Assembly: GCA_035547915.1 (NCBI GenBank)
Contig: DASZTS010000110.1
Location: 83,959-147,958, forward strand
Direction of reading: 5' to 3'
DNA: 64,000 bases
Source: DASSFG01 sp035547915
GTDB lineage: Bacteria > Planctomycetota > Planctomycetia > Pirellulales > JAICIG01
Shown: positions 25,253 to 34,125 of the stretch, piece after piece
Layout of the letters: the number at the start of each line of letters is the position of its first letter
How positions within the stretch are numbered: the stretch's first letter is position 1
Made by a program: the position numbers and the translations under genes
Notes under the pieces: generated by a model
Seen by the model: only the letters and a program-made list of their open reading frames with translations
Told to the model about the DNA's origin: nothing
Database searches by the model: none

Positions 25253-27271
25253 ATGCCTTGTAGTGGACAAATGGAACTCGCAGCCGTTAGCCTGGATGAA
25301 GGCGAAGACCGAGCCATGAACCTCCGCGCAACCCAAGCCGAACCCGAACCCGACGCCGCTCCGCGCCCCGCGGCGATGAAGTTCACGTATCCGAGCGGGT
25401 CGCGCCCGTTGGAGGGGTATACCATCAAGCGCGGCATCGGCCGCGGCGGGTTCGGCGAAGTCTATTACGCCACCAGCGACTCGGGCAAAGAGGTGGCCAT
25501 CAAGCTGATCCGCCGCAATCTCGACGTCGAGCTGCGCGGTGTGACCCAGTGTTTGAACCTCAAGCACCCCAACCTCCTGTCGCTGTACGATGTCAAGCAA
25601 GACGAATTGGGCGATAGCTGGGTGGTGATGGAATATGTCGCGGGCGATTCGCTGGAGGGCGCGCTGGAGCGGCACCCCGACGGTATGCCCCGACAACAAG
25701 CGCTGGCCTGGTTCTATGGCATCGCCGCCGGCGTGACCTATCTGCACGATCACGGCATCGTCCACCGCGACCTGAAACCGGGGAACATCTTCAGCGACGG
25801 CGGCATCGTCAAGATCGGCGACTACGGCCTGTCGAAGTTCATCTCGGCCAGCCGCCGCAGCGGGCAGACCGAAAGCGTCGGCACCGTTCACTACATGGCG
25901 CCCGAGATCGGCAACGGCCGCTATGGCAAGGAAATCGACATCTACGCGTTGGGCATTATTCTCTACGAGATGCTGACCGGCCATGTGCCGTTCGAGGGTG
26001 AAAGCGTGGGCGAGGTGCTCATGAAACACCTGACCGCCGAGCCGAATCTGCAAGCGATCGAAGAGCCTTACCGCACGGCGATCGCCAAAACTCTCACCAA
26101 GAACCCCGATGCGCGGATCAAGACGGTCGCCGAGCTGCTCGCTATGCTACCGAGCCCGCCGCCGGGCACGTTTCTGGGAGGGAACGGAACGCTGGGTGCG
26201 AAGGTCGAGGCTGCCGCGCCGTCACCCGCACGTCGAGCTCCGCCGCGGGAGAAGATCGTTTCGGCCCTTCTCGTCGCGGACGAAGAACCGATCGCCCGGG
26301 CTATCCGAACGGCCTTCCAGCAGTTCACGGATGCGTGGAACGCCGGACGAATCAACAAGTCGGCCAAGATGATCATCATCGTGGTCGCCGCCTACACCTT
26401 CGTGATGCACGGCTTCCTGCTCGTACCGTTGGCGATGACGGTCTTCATGATGTACGGGCTATATTATGCCGTCCGCAGCGTCGTGATTGCCTGCCGTACA
26501 CCGTCCGTTGCGAAGCGACCGCCCGTGGTGCAAGCAACTCCGGCGGCTGCGATCGCCTCGCCGCCGCCGGTCAGGCCGGCCGTGCGATTGCCGGCCCCGC
26601 CCTATCACCGCCGCGTCGAAGCGGAACGGGCGAATCCCTTGCCCATCAAAACTTTCCGTACGCGGATCGAAGAACTGAGCGGCTCGCTCTTGGCTTCTTC
26701 GGCGGCGGCGGCCGTGATGAGCGTTTTTCTGAGCGTGATCCACGCCAAGGCACTCGAACCGGGCGAATTCGCCTGGCTGCTCTTGGTGAGTACGCTCGGC
26801 TCGTGGCTGGTGCTCATTCCGTCCAAGTTTTGGGAAGGGCGAGAGGGTGACTCGACCTTGCGCCGCTTGACGCTCATGGTCCTGGGGATGGGGCTGGGTG
26901 CGGCAGCATGGGCCGTCAAGGATTTCTTGTTCGTCCCGCTCAGCCGCGATTGGAGTCTGCCAGCGCCCGTCACCGAAGAGTATGTGAGCGCCCGGTTCTA
27001 CGACTCCGATTTTTCGCCGAGCTTGATCGCTCACATGGCGTACTTCGCCTTCTTGATGTTGCTCGTGCGTTGGTGGAAACAGGCCGACCCGTCGCGGCCG
27101 TCGCGGTTGCGCTTCTGGCCCACGGCGATCGCCATCTTCTGGGCGTGGCAGTTGTACTTTTTCTGGCCGTTCCCGCAGCCCTGGGGCTTGATGGTCGCCG
27201 CGACCATGTCGATCGCCGTGCAGGTGGCCGCGACCTGGGAGCCAGCCCGACGGAGAGGGAGTCTGTCATGA
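25253..27271 (+). CDS. Ser/Thr protein kinase fused to a multi-pass membrane domain
   Basis: A 672-residue protein. The kinase domain (about 55-300) has GIGRGGFGEVYYA, VAIKLI, HRDLKPGN (171-178), GDYGLSKF (DYG for DFG) and YMAPEIGNGRYGKEIDIYALG. A Pro/Arg linker follows, then hydrophobic segments near 372-410 and a C-terminal domain (about 480-660) with five or six more helices ending in FWPTAIAIFWAWQLYFFW and MVAATMSIAVQVA. Most planctomycete kinases have one helix, so this many is unusual and suggests a membrane sensor. Several ATGs (25253, 25271, 25316, 25376) precede the kinase domain and none has a clear ribosome site; the longest is given. Its stop overlaps the next gene (ATGA). Confidence 0.88.
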   Translation: MPCSGQMELAAVSLDEGEDRAMNLRATQAEPEPDAAPRPAAMKFTYPSGSRPLEGYTIKRGIGRGGFGEVYYATSDSGKEVAIKLIRRNLDVELRGVTQCLNLKHPNLLSLYDVKQDELGDSWVVMEYVAGDSLEGALERHPDGMPRQQALAWFYGIAAGVTYLHDHGIVHRDLKPGNIFSDGGIVKIGDYGLSKFISASRRSGQTESVGTVHYMAPEIGNGRYGKEIDIYALGIILYEMLTGHVPFEGESVGEVLMKHLTAEPNLQAIEEPYRTAIAKTLTKNPDARIKTVAELLAMLPSPPPGTFLGGNGTLGAKVEAAAPSPARRAPPREKIVSALLVADEEPIARAIRTAFQQFTDAWNAGRINKSAKMIIIVVAAYTFVMHGFLLVPLAMTVFMMYGLYYAVRSVVIACRTPSVAKRPPVVQATPAAAIASPPPVRPAVRLPAPPYHRRVEAERANPLPIKTFRTRIEELSGSLLASSAAAAVMSVFLSVIHAKALEPGEFAWLLLVSTLGSWLVLIPSKFWEGREGDSTLRRLTLMVLGMGLGAAAWAVKDFLFVPLSRDWSLPAPVTEEYVSARFYDSDFSPSLIAHMAYFAFLMLLVRWWKQADPSRPSRLRFWPTAIAIFWAWQLYFFWPFPQPWGLMVAATMSIAVQVAATWEPARRRGSLS

Positions 27272-28191
27272 ATGCCGCAAGTGTGGGTGTTGTGAGCGTC
27301 GCTGGCGTTTCGCTGGTCTTCCTGATGGTCGTGCTGCTCGTCTGTGCTTTGATCGCCGCGATCTTGAGCGGCCGTATAGCAGCGGTGTTGGCGGGATTGG
27401 GGGGCATACTGTTGCTGGGCGGCGTGTTCGTCTTGGTCGGTCTCTACTTTGTCAGGATTGAACGGGCTGGACCGGCAGCACCCTGGACGCAGGTTGGACC
27501 TCCCCGTACGGTGCAATTCGTCCCTGCGGCCCGGCCATCAGAGACGATTGACGATCCGGGGCTAAACCAGATCCCCCTTGCCGATTTTCCGGATGCGCTT
27601 CGGAATGACAAGTCTGCTGCACTTTCGGATACAGGGGCAACACCTAGCTCCAATGCAGAGCCGGGTGGCAAATCGCGTCCCGCGTGGATGGACACCGCAC
27701 ATGGCCGGGTGGGTGACGTCTATCGCACGACCGTGACCGCCGGTCCGTGGTTGACGAGGGCTGAATGCGAAGAGCAGTTGGCCGGGGTACTGCGCGAGGC
27801 CGTGCAACGCTATGCCGACCGCTTCCTGGGGGAGGGCAAGGGTCGATTCGTGGACCTCGACATGTCCTATATCCATGACCACATCGTTCGCGACGAATGG
27901 GAGGAGCGGCGGCAGCAGACCATCGAAACGATGACCTATCTCCACGAACTGCTCGAGTTCGATCAGGCCGCGAACCGGGCCATCGACGCCAGCTACAAAC
28001 AGACGGTGGTGAAGGGCCGTCTGGGTTACACCGCGATTGGCGGCGGTGTGTTGCTCGGACTGCTGACCGTCGTCTTCGGATATCTCAAAGTGGATACTCT
28101 GACGCGCGGCTACTATACGGGCCGCTTGCGATTGACCGCCGCAACAGCGATACTGGCGCTAGTAGCGGTCGCCGGGCTGTTGGTCAGCTAA
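27268..28191 (+). CDS. Membrane protein of unknown function, coupled to the kinase gene
   Basis: A 307-residue protein. Two N-terminal membrane helices (about 3-32 and 38-62), a soluble middle region with a helical segment (AECEEQLAGVLREAVQRYADRF, then RRQQTIETMTYLHELLEF), and two C-terminal helices (YTAIGGGVLLGLLTVVFGYL and TAATAILALVAVAGLLVS). The start is fixed by a 4-bp ATGA overlap with the kinase stop. Tight coupling suggests it works with the kinase, perhaps as a co-sensor. I do not recognise the family. Confidence 0.75.
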   Translation: MNAASVGVVSVAGVSLVFLMVVLLVCALIAAILSGRIAAVLAGLGGILLLGGVFVLVGLYFVRIERAGPAAPWTQVGPPRTVQFVPAARPSETIDDPGLNQIPLADFPDALRNDKSAALSDTGATPSSNAEPGGKSRPAWMDTAHGRVGDVYRTTVTAGPWLTRAECEEQLAGVLREAVQRYADRFLGEGKGRFVDLDMSYIHDHIVRDEWEERRQQTIETMTYLHELLEFDQAANRAIDASYKQTVVKGRLGYTAIGGGVLLGLLTVVFGYLKVDTLTRGYYTGRLRLTAATAILALVAVAGLLVS

Positions 28192-28208
28192 GGTGGGCAC
28201 CGCCCACC
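28192..28208. repeat. Perfect 7-bp stem hairpin directly after a stop codon
   Basis: GGTGGGC-ACC-GCCCACC immediately follows the TAA of the membrane gene. There is no T-tract, so it is not a typical intrinsic terminator; it could stabilise the 3' end or be a short dispersed palindrome. Confidence 0.5.
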
Positions 28209-28317
28209 CTCGATCGTGTGCCTGATGGGCCATGCCAACGTGGGCGAGTCCAACGGCGACGTTCCGTCGGACGGCGACCGCATCGCTGCCCCGCTTCACG
28301 GCTCCAATCGTTCATTC

Positions 28318-28968
28318 ATGCCCGCCGTCAGCCAGTCCGACACGCTCCTCATCGACCGCATCCGCGGCGGCGAATCCGATGCTTGGGACGAATTGATCGG
28401 CCGCTTCGAGGGCCGCCTACTCGCATTCGTCGAAGCGCGGCTACGCGATCGGAGCACGAGCGAAGACGTCGTGCAGGAGACGTTCATCGGTTTTCTGACG
28501 AGCCTGCCGAACTACGACACGCGCCGGCCGCTGGAGAGCTACCTGTTTTCGATCGCCGCCCACAAGCTGACCGACCACTTGCGGCGGCAGGGCCGCCGAC
28601 CGGCCTTGCCACTTGTGAGCGGCGGCACCAGCAGCGGGGAGGAGTGGGAGGTGCCGGGTTCGCAACGGCCGGCGAGCAGTCTGGCCCGCAGCGGAGAGCG
28701 CAAACATCTGGAGGAGACGGCGCTCGTGCAAGCCATCGCTCAATTGCTCGCCCATTGGCGGTCGCGCGGCGACTGGGAAAAGATACAGTGCACCGAGCTG
28801 TTGTTCGTGCGCGGCGTGGCCAACAAAGATGTCGCCTTGCGGCTGGGTATCTCGGAGCAGACGGTGGCCAACTACAAATTCGATTTTCTCGCCAAGCTGC
28901 GCGCCGCTGTGCGCCAGCAAGGATTGCCCGAGGAAGTTTTTCCCGAACTGTCGCCCGAGGCGCCCTGA
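28318..28968 (+). CDS. ECF-type RNA polymerase sigma factor
   Basis: A 216-residue protein. Sigma region 2 is seen in SDTLLIDRIRGGESDAWDELIGRFEGRLLAFVEARLRD with SEDVVQETFIGFLTSLPNYDTRRPLESYLFSIAAHKLTDHLRR; region 4 is seen in LLFVRGVANKDVALRLGISEQTVANYKFDF, a helix-turn-helix. There is a longer linker than usual between them (Ser/Gly-rich, about 105-130). The ATG at 28318 fits the usual ECF length, but the frame is open to a GTG at 28216 and an ATG at 28225, so an extra N-terminus of about 30 residues is possible. A small gene follows 4 bp later and may encode its anti-sigma partner. Confidence 0.87.
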   Translation: MPAVSQSDTLLIDRIRGGESDAWDELIGRFEGRLLAFVEARLRDRSTSEDVVQETFIGFLTSLPNYDTRRPLESYLFSIAAHKLTDHLRRQGRRPALPLVSGGTSSGEEWEVPGSQRPASSLARSGERKHLEETALVQAIAQLLAHWRSRGDWEKIQCTELLFVRGVANKDVALRLGISEQTVANYKFDFLAKLRAAVRQQGLPEEVFPELSPEAP

Positions 28969-28972
28969 GGCC

Positions 28973-29374
28973 ATGATGTTTTCCGACGTCGAACTCGAAG
29001 CCTACCTCGACGAGGCCTTGCCGGGCGACGCGATGTCGCGCATCGAGGCCGAGGTGCGCACGAGTGCTGACTTGGCGACGCGATTGGCGGGCATCCACGC
29101 GCGGCGCGACTCGGGCGCTCATTCGCTGGGCGACATCTGGCGACGCCATCGGCTGACCTGTCCCACCCGCAACGAATTGGGCAGTTTTTTGTTGGGCGTG
29201 CTGCCCGAGGGGCATGCTGCTTATATCGCTTTTCACTTGCGGGAGGCGGGTTGCCGCCTGTGCCAGGCCAACCACGACGACCTCCAGCGGCAGCAGGCGG
29301 AGTCGGCCGATGCCGGGCAGCGTCGACGTCGCAAATACTTCGAGTCGAGCGCCGGTTATTTGCGGCGCCCATGA
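28973..29374 (+). CDS. Putative anti-sigma factor (small Cys-containing protein)
   Basis: A 133-residue protein. It opens MMFSDVELEAYLDEALPGDAMSRIEAEVR, the start seen in many planctomycete anti-sigma-like proteins; the middle has CPTRNELGSFLLGVLPEGHAAYIAFHLREAGCRLCQANHDDL, with a His and a CxxC arranged as in a zinc-binding anti-sigma domain. There is no membrane helix, so any inhibition of the sigma factor would be cytoplasmic. It starts 4 bp after the sigma stop, and its own stop overlaps tsaD by 4 bp (ATGA). The role is inferred from position and the Cys/His pattern only. Confidence 0.6.
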   Translation: MMFSDVELEAYLDEALPGDAMSRIEAEVRTSADLATRLAGIHARRDSGAHSLGDIWRRHRLTCPTRNELGSFLLGVLPEGHAAYIAFHLREAGCRLCQANHDDLQRQQAESADAGQRRRRKYFESSAGYLRRP

Positions 29375-30396
29375 CGCTCGTCCTCACGATCGAAACGACG
29401 TGCGACGAGACGGCGGCCGCCGTCGTCAGCGATCGGCTGGAGGTGCTCGGTGCCGCCGTGGCCTCGCAAGACGTCTTGCACGAGCGGTTTCGCGGGGTCG
29501 TGCCCGAGATCGCGTCGCGAGCTCACGTCGAGCGGATCTTGCCTGTGATCGATGAGGCGATCAACAAGGCCGGCGTGACGCTTGCCGAAATCGGCGCGGT
29601 CGCGGTGGCCAACACGCCCGGTTTGGCCGGCTCGCTCCTGGTGGGAGTGGCGGCCGCCAAGGCGCTCGCGTTGGCACTCGAGGTGCCGCTCATCGCGGTC
29701 AACCATATCCAGGCGCATGTCTATGCCTGCCGATTGACTTATGGCGAATCGGTGTTTCCCTGCGTGGGGTTGGTGGTGAGCGGCGGCCACACCAATCTCT
29801 ATCGCTGCGCCGGCCCGCTCGATTTCGAGCTCTTGGGCGGCACCATCGATGATGCGGCAGGGGAGGCATTCGACAAGGTCGCGGCCATGCTCGGATTGGG
29901 GTATCCCGGCGGACCGGCCATTCAACGGGCCGCCGAGCGAGGTAACTCGCGGGCCTTCGCGCTGCCGCGCACATTTTTGAACGAACCCGAACGCCTGGCG
30001 TTCAGCTTCAGCGGCTTGAAGACGGCGGTACGCTACAAGATCTCTGCCCCAAACTCGAACGAATGGACGCCCCCCGATCCGCAGACCGCCGCCGACCTGG
30101 CGGCAAGTTTCCAGGCGGCGGTAGTCGACGTGTTGGTGGGTAAGTCACTCGATGCGCTGCGGCAAACGGGATGGTCGACGTTGTGCGTGGGGGGCGGGGT
30201 GGCTGCCAATCGCCTTCTGCGCGAACGGCTGGACGAGACGGCTGCGCGGCAACGGGTGCGGGTCCACATCGCTCCTCCGGAGCTATGTACGGATAATGCC
30301 GTGATGGGAGCCATCGCAGTCGAACGGCTGAAAGCCGGCCTGGTCGAATCGCTCGATCTCGACGCCCAGCCGGGATTGGTTCGCGTGGGACGATAG
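29371..30396 (+). CDS. tsaD: tRNA N6-threonylcarbamoyladenosine transferase TsaD
   Basis: A 341-residue protein. The N-terminal LTIETTCDETAAAVV and NTPGLAGSLLVGV, the metal-binding His pair in NHIQAHVYA (His112 and His116), VSGGHTNLY and GGTIDDAAGEAFDKVAAMLGLGYPGGP are the signatures of TsaD/Kae1. With TsaB, TsaC and TsaE it makes t6A37 on tRNAs that read ANN codons. The start overlaps the stop of the small Cys-containing gene, which places this essential gene downstream of the sigma and anti-sigma genes; it may also have its own promoter inside them. Confidence 0.95.
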   Translation: MTLVLTIETTCDETAAAVVSDRLEVLGAAVASQDVLHERFRGVVPEIASRAHVERILPVIDEAINKAGVTLAEIGAVAVANTPGLAGSLLVGVAAAKALALALEVPLIAVNHIQAHVYACRLTYGESVFPCVGLVVSGGHTNLYRCAGPLDFELLGGTIDDAAGEAFDKVAAMLGLGYPGGPAIQRAAERGNSRAFALPRTFLNEPERLAFSFSGLKTAVRYKISAPNSNEWTPPDPQTAADLAASFQAAVVDVLVGKSLDALRQTGWSTLCVGGGVAANRLLRERLDETAARQRVRVHIAPPELCTDNAVMGAIAVERLKAGLVESLDLDAQPGLVRVGR

Positions 30397-30576
30397 GCGG
30401 CCGACCGCGATTGTGGCCAAGATTGGCCGGCGCCGTGCGAATCACACGTTGAAACTCGGCGGGCAGATTTCGGGTATAGTGGGCGTACTGTGGCACGTCC
30501 CAGTGCATCGCCGAGGCGGAAGGCACATCGCCGTCCAGGCAGTTCGCAAGTGGTCTTCATGATAAAGGTTATCGCC

Positions 30577-32352
30577 ATGCGGAAACATCGGCTCGTCCTG
30601 GCATTCGTCGTTTCGATCGTCTGGTGTGGAGCGGCGAAGGGGCTCGCCCAAGAAGCGCTGTCGGTCTTACCATCCGACACGGCGTTGGTCCTCCGCCTGG
30701 CTTCGCTCGAGAAATTCTCGGCGGGTTTCAAGGAAATGGTTGCCACGCTCGGTCCCCTTGCCAATCCGGCCGTCGAAGGGATCGATGGCGGTTTGAACCA
30801 GGTATTCGAGATTGCTGCCGACGGTGGCGCGGTCGATCGCACGGCCCCGATCTACTTGGCCGCCTTTGCGATGGAGGGAGGCCCCGAACCGGTCGTGCGG
30901 GTCGTCAAGACACAGAATGAAGACAAGCTGCGGCGGGCCGTCCTGCAAGCCGGAGCGGACGAAACGCTTGCGGTCGACAAACGGCCGGACGGATTCGAAA
31001 AAGTCTCCAAGGACGGCCGCGATTGGTATTTCGCCCGCCGGGGCGAGTGGGTGCTCTACACTCGCCGCGAGGAAGTCGTCAAATCGCTGGCCTTCGATGC
31101 GGCGACGCAGCCGACGCTGGCCAAGTTGTTCGCTGGCCGCGCTGCCGAACTCGCGAGTGAAGGGGACGGCGCCGTACTGGTAAACATCAATCGGCTCATC
31201 GAAGTCTATGGCGACAAGCTCGACGAGCAGCGCGACAAGCTGCGCCGCCAGATCGATAATTTGCCGAAAGAGTTCTTGGGTGGTGATAGCAGCGCGACTG
31301 ATCCGCGGGCCACCAAGAAGTTATATGCCGACCTGGCCGAACTCGTCATCAACGCCGTGTACGATGCCGAGTGGGCCGCTGGTCGAGTGAACTTCAGCGC
31401 GGCGGGCGTGAGCCTGGCCGGCTTGCTCGGGATCAAGGGCGATACGGTGACAAGCGATATCGTGGCCGAGCATGAGGCCACGAGCTTCGAGACATTGGGC
31501 CTGTTGCCCGCCGGAGCACCGATTTATTTCGCGCACACCTCGTACACGCGTGCGCTGTCGGATTGGAGTCGCGATTGGCTGAAATTGGCCTATGGCGAAA
31601 ACACGGATGCGACCAAGAAACTGCTCGCCGCTCTGGATGGCTATTTGGCGGCCGATATTTCGACCACCGTGGGAAGCTTAGCGTTTCCGTCGGCCGTCGA
31701 TGCGACCATCACCACGGTTTCGCTGACGCAGGCGAAGGACCCCGAGAAACTGCGCGGCGCCGTGACCGCCTACGAGCCGGCTGCTCGGCAACAAGATACG
31801 GCGCTCTTCTCGCAGAATGTGGAATTAACCGCCAATGCGGAGACCTATCAAGAGCGTCCCATCGACCTGATGACGACGCACTTCAAGTTCAAGGAGGTGG
31901 CCGATCCGGGCCAGGCGATCGGCCAAAAGCTGTTGGAAAAAATGTTCGGAGGTTCGGACGTGCAGACTCGCGTCACAACACTCGAGGGCATGCTGGTGCA
32001 GGCATCCGGCAACGATCCGAAGTATGTACGTAGCGTCGTCGACGGCTTGCAGAACGGCGAGAAGGTGCTCGGCCTCGACGACACTTACGCCGTAACGCGC
32101 GACCAACTGCCGGAAAAAGTGAATGCACTGCTGCTCATCAACGTACCGCGATTCGTCGCCGATCTCATCGGCATGGTCAGGTCGATACCGCCGCTCGACA
32201 TGGTGCTCGCCCAAGCTCCGATCAATCTGGGCGCGCAGCCGGCGACGTCTTATGCCGGCTTTGCGATTGGCACGCAGCCGCAGGCCGTACGGCTCGATGC
32301 CTACATCCCGGTGACGCAGCCCCAAGGCGTGCTGCGGATATTCGGGCAGTGA
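30577..32352 (+). CDS. Secreted DUF3352-like planctomycete protein
   Basis: A 591-residue protein with a signal peptide (LVLAFVVSIVWCGAAKGLAQ). The mature chain begins ALSVLPSDTALVLRLASLEKF, matching the opening of the protein at 16986; it contains a coiled helix (DKLDEQRDKLRRQIDNLPKEF) and several beta-rich repeats, with no catalytic motif. The ATG at 30577 lies 8 nt after AAAGGTT; in-frame ATGs further upstream give an odd basic extension. A TATAGT box at 30475-30480 could serve as -10, but the nearest -35-like TTGAAA is 20 bp away. Probably periplasmic, function unknown. Confidence 0.72.
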   Translation: MRKHRLVLAFVVSIVWCGAAKGLAQEALSVLPSDTALVLRLASLEKFSAGFKEMVATLGPLANPAVEGIDGGLNQVFEIAADGGAVDRTAPIYLAAFAMEGGPEPVVRVVKTQNEDKLRRAVLQAGADETLAVDKRPDGFEKVSKDGRDWYFARRGEWVLYTRREEVVKSLAFDAATQPTLAKLFAGRAAELASEGDGAVLVNINRLIEVYGDKLDEQRDKLRRQIDNLPKEFLGGDSSATDPRATKKLYADLAELVINAVYDAEWAAGRVNFSAAGVSLAGLLGIKGDTVTSDIVAEHEATSFETLGLLPAGAPIYFAHTSYTRALSDWSRDWLKLAYGENTDATKKLLAALDGYLAADISTTVGSLAFPSAVDATITTVSLTQAKDPEKLRGAVTAYEPAARQQDTALFSQNVELTANAETYQERPIDLMTTHFKFKEVADPGQAIGQKLLEKMFGGSDVQTRVTTLEGMLVQASGNDPKYVRSVVDGLQNGEKVLGLDDTYAVTRDQLPEKVNALLLINVPRFVADLIGMVRSIPPLDMVLAQAPINLGAQPATSYAGFAIGTQPQAVRLDAYIPVTQPQGVLRIFGQ

Positions 32353-32457
32353 TTCGGCCGTGGGGCACTTCGTATCCACACGGGTCTGGCGCGGGCGCTC
32401 TGCTGGTAGAGCGGTTCCGGTCGCTCTAGAATTGCTCTTATCAAGGGAGCAATCGAC

Positions 32458-32928
32458 ATGAGCGGCAGCCCGTTTCCATCCCCGCCGGAACCGTATCTGG
32501 CCCAGCCAGTGCCGGCTGGCGGCGCCAGCAGATGGGCGACGGATTCCGTCGTCGAGTCGTTGGTGCAAATGCGACCGTGGTTGTTGCTCTTCGGCGTCCT
32601 CGGTTTCGTGTGTTGCATCTTGATCATGGCTGGCAGCCTTTTCGCCGGCTTCCTCTCGATCGCCAGGAATGGCTCGGCGGAAGGGGCGATTTTGTTCGTC
32701 AATGTGCCGGTCGGGCTGCTGTATTTCTTCCCATCTCGGTCTCTGTTTCGCTTCGCCCGGCATATCAGCGACTTCCGCTACACGCGCAGCACCGCCGACT
32801 TGGAAGCTGCGTTCATGGCCCAGAAATCGTTCTGGAGATTCTGTGGCATCCTGGTCGGGCTGATCGTTTCGCTGTACGTCTTCATTATTGTGGTTGCCGT
32901 GGTGGTCGGTCTCGTATTCGCAGGCTAG
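32458..32928 (+). CDS. Small membrane protein (possibly DUF5362-like)
   Basis: A 156-residue protein. A Pro-rich start is followed by membrane helices at about 40-65 (WLLLFGVLGFVCCILIMAGSLF), 78-92 and 128-155 (FCGILVGLIVSLYVFIIVVAVVVGLVF), with a short soluble loop containing the Ala/Gln helix LEAAFMAQKSFWRF. GGGAG lies 8-10 nt before the ATG. The arrangement resembles DUF5362-type proteins, but I am not certain. Function unknown. Confidence 0.7.
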   Translation: MSGSPFPSPPEPYLAQPVPAGGASRWATDSVVESLVQMRPWLLLFGVLGFVCCILIMAGSLFAGFLSIARNGSAEGAILFVNVPVGLLYFFPSRSLFRFARHISDFRYTRSTADLEAAFMAQKSFWRFCGILVGLIVSLYVFIIVVAVVVGLVFAG

Positions 32929-33003
32929 AGGGAGCGTGAGGCCGCGTGCCGAAAGGATTCGTTGGGCAATTTTGAGAAACGAACGGATCCAAAGCGTGTG
33001 ACG

Positions 33004-33975
33004 ATGGCTGGTTCGACCGTCTTTCGACCGCACCCGCTCCTGCGGGGCGGAGATGTTCAGACCTTGGCCGGGGTCTATCTGCCCGGCCCGCACTGCGTCT
33101 ACAAGGCGCAGCAGCGGATCGTGACACTATCCGACGGCGATCGGCTCGTGCTGCACGACGATTGTCCACCCGGTTGGTGCGCGGGCGATCGCACCGCTCT
33201 CATGATTCACGGACTGAGCGGCTGTCATCAGAGTCCGTACATGAAGCGCATCGCCGCGCGGTTGGAGCAGGAGGGGGTGCGAGTGTTCCGCATGGATCTG
33301 CGGGGCTGCGGCGCGGGACTGGCGTTGGCCAAGCTGCCCTACCACAGCGGCCGCTCGGAAGATGCCGCGGCCGCGCTGATGACCGTCGCCGAGCTTTGTC
33401 CCGACTCGCCCACCGCGCTGATCGGCTTTTCGATGGGGGGCAACATCGCACTCAAGCTGCTGGGAGAACTGGGTGACCGGCCTTGCGGACACCTCGACCG
33501 CGCGGTGGCCGTCTGCCCTCCGATCGACCTTGCGCCGGCGGTCGAGAACCTGCACCGGCCGCGCAACCGACTATATGAACGCCATTTCATCCGCAGTCTG
33601 GTGCAACAGGTGAGACGGCGCGAACAAGTGATTCCCGATCTGCCCATCACCGATTTCCGCCCGCTGCCGCGCAGCCTGTGGGAATTCGACGACGTGTTTA
33701 CCGCGCCGGTGTCTGGGTTCGGCCGGGCCGTCGACTACTACCGTGCGGCCGGCGCCGTCCGCGTGGCAGAGGGAATTCGCCTGCCGGCGCTCGTTATCGC
33801 GGCCCAGGACGACCCGCTCATTCCTGTCACTCCGCTCGAGCGGTTGCGTGGTTGCCCGAGCGTGGAACTGTGCATCACGCGGCATGGCGGCCACGTGGGT
33901 TTCGTCGGCTGGCGCGACTCGGGGCGCCGCTGGCTCGACGAGCGCATCGCCGAATGGGTAGTAGGCGAAGGGTAA
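33004..33975 (+). CDS. Alpha/beta hydrolase of the YheT type
   Basis: A 323-residue protein. It opens with HPLLRGGDVQTLAGVYLPG, the typical YheT start. The nucleophile elbow is GFSMGGN, the acid is in AAQDDPLIP, and the His in TRHGGHVGF, all in the expected order. HGLSGCHQSPYMKRIA matches the oxyanion region of this esterase-like group. It probably hydrolyses an ester; the substrate is unknown. The ATG at 33004 fits; a TTG 14 codons earlier is open but lacks a ribosome site. It stands between the membrane gene and the GntR promoter. Confidence 0.87.
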   Translation: MAGSTVFRPHPLLRGGDVQTLAGVYLPGPHCVYKAQQRIVTLSDGDRLVLHDDCPPGWCAGDRTALMIHGLSGCHQSPYMKRIAARLEQEGVRVFRMDLRGCGAGLALAKLPYHSGRSEDAAAALMTVAELCPDSPTALIGFSMGGNIALKLLGELGDRPCGHLDRAVAVCPPIDLAPAVENLHRPRNRLYERHFIRSLVQQVRRREQVIPDLPITDFRPLPRSLWEFDDVFTAPVSGFGRAVDYYRAAGAVRVAEGIRLPALVIAAQDDPLIPVTPLERLRGCPSVELCITRHGGHVGFVGWRDSGRRWLDERIAEWVVGEG

Positions 33976-34069
33976 ATCGGCGACCTCGCTCTCCTGCGAA
34001 CGCTCGCCGCGCGTGTTGCGAACGGGCGACTGTGATTCCACTGGATAAAAAATTCTCGCGGCGGTCCTC

Positions 34070-34097
34070 TTGACGGCGTTGCTGTCTTGTGTACTAT
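34070..34097 (+). promoter_or_regulatory. Sigma-70-type promoter of the GntR-ABC operon
   Basis: TTGACG (34070-34075), 16-bp spacer, TACTAT (34092-34097), about 30 bp before the ATG at 34126. The -10 overlaps the left arm of the inverted repeat described next, as expected for autorepression. Confidence 0.65.
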
Positions 34098-34110
34098 TTC
34101 GCTAGTACAC
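34089..34110 (+). promoter_or_regulatory. Likely GntR/YtrA-type operator
   Basis: GTGTACTA (34089-34096) and TAGTACAC (34103-34110) are perfect 8-bp inverted repeats separated by 6 bp. They overlap the -10 box and lie 15 bp before the regulator gene. A palindrome with TAC/GTA half-sites over the promoter is typical of YtrA-subfamily GntR repressors. Confidence 0.75.
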
Positions 34111-34125
34111 ATCGAAGGCGGTCGC

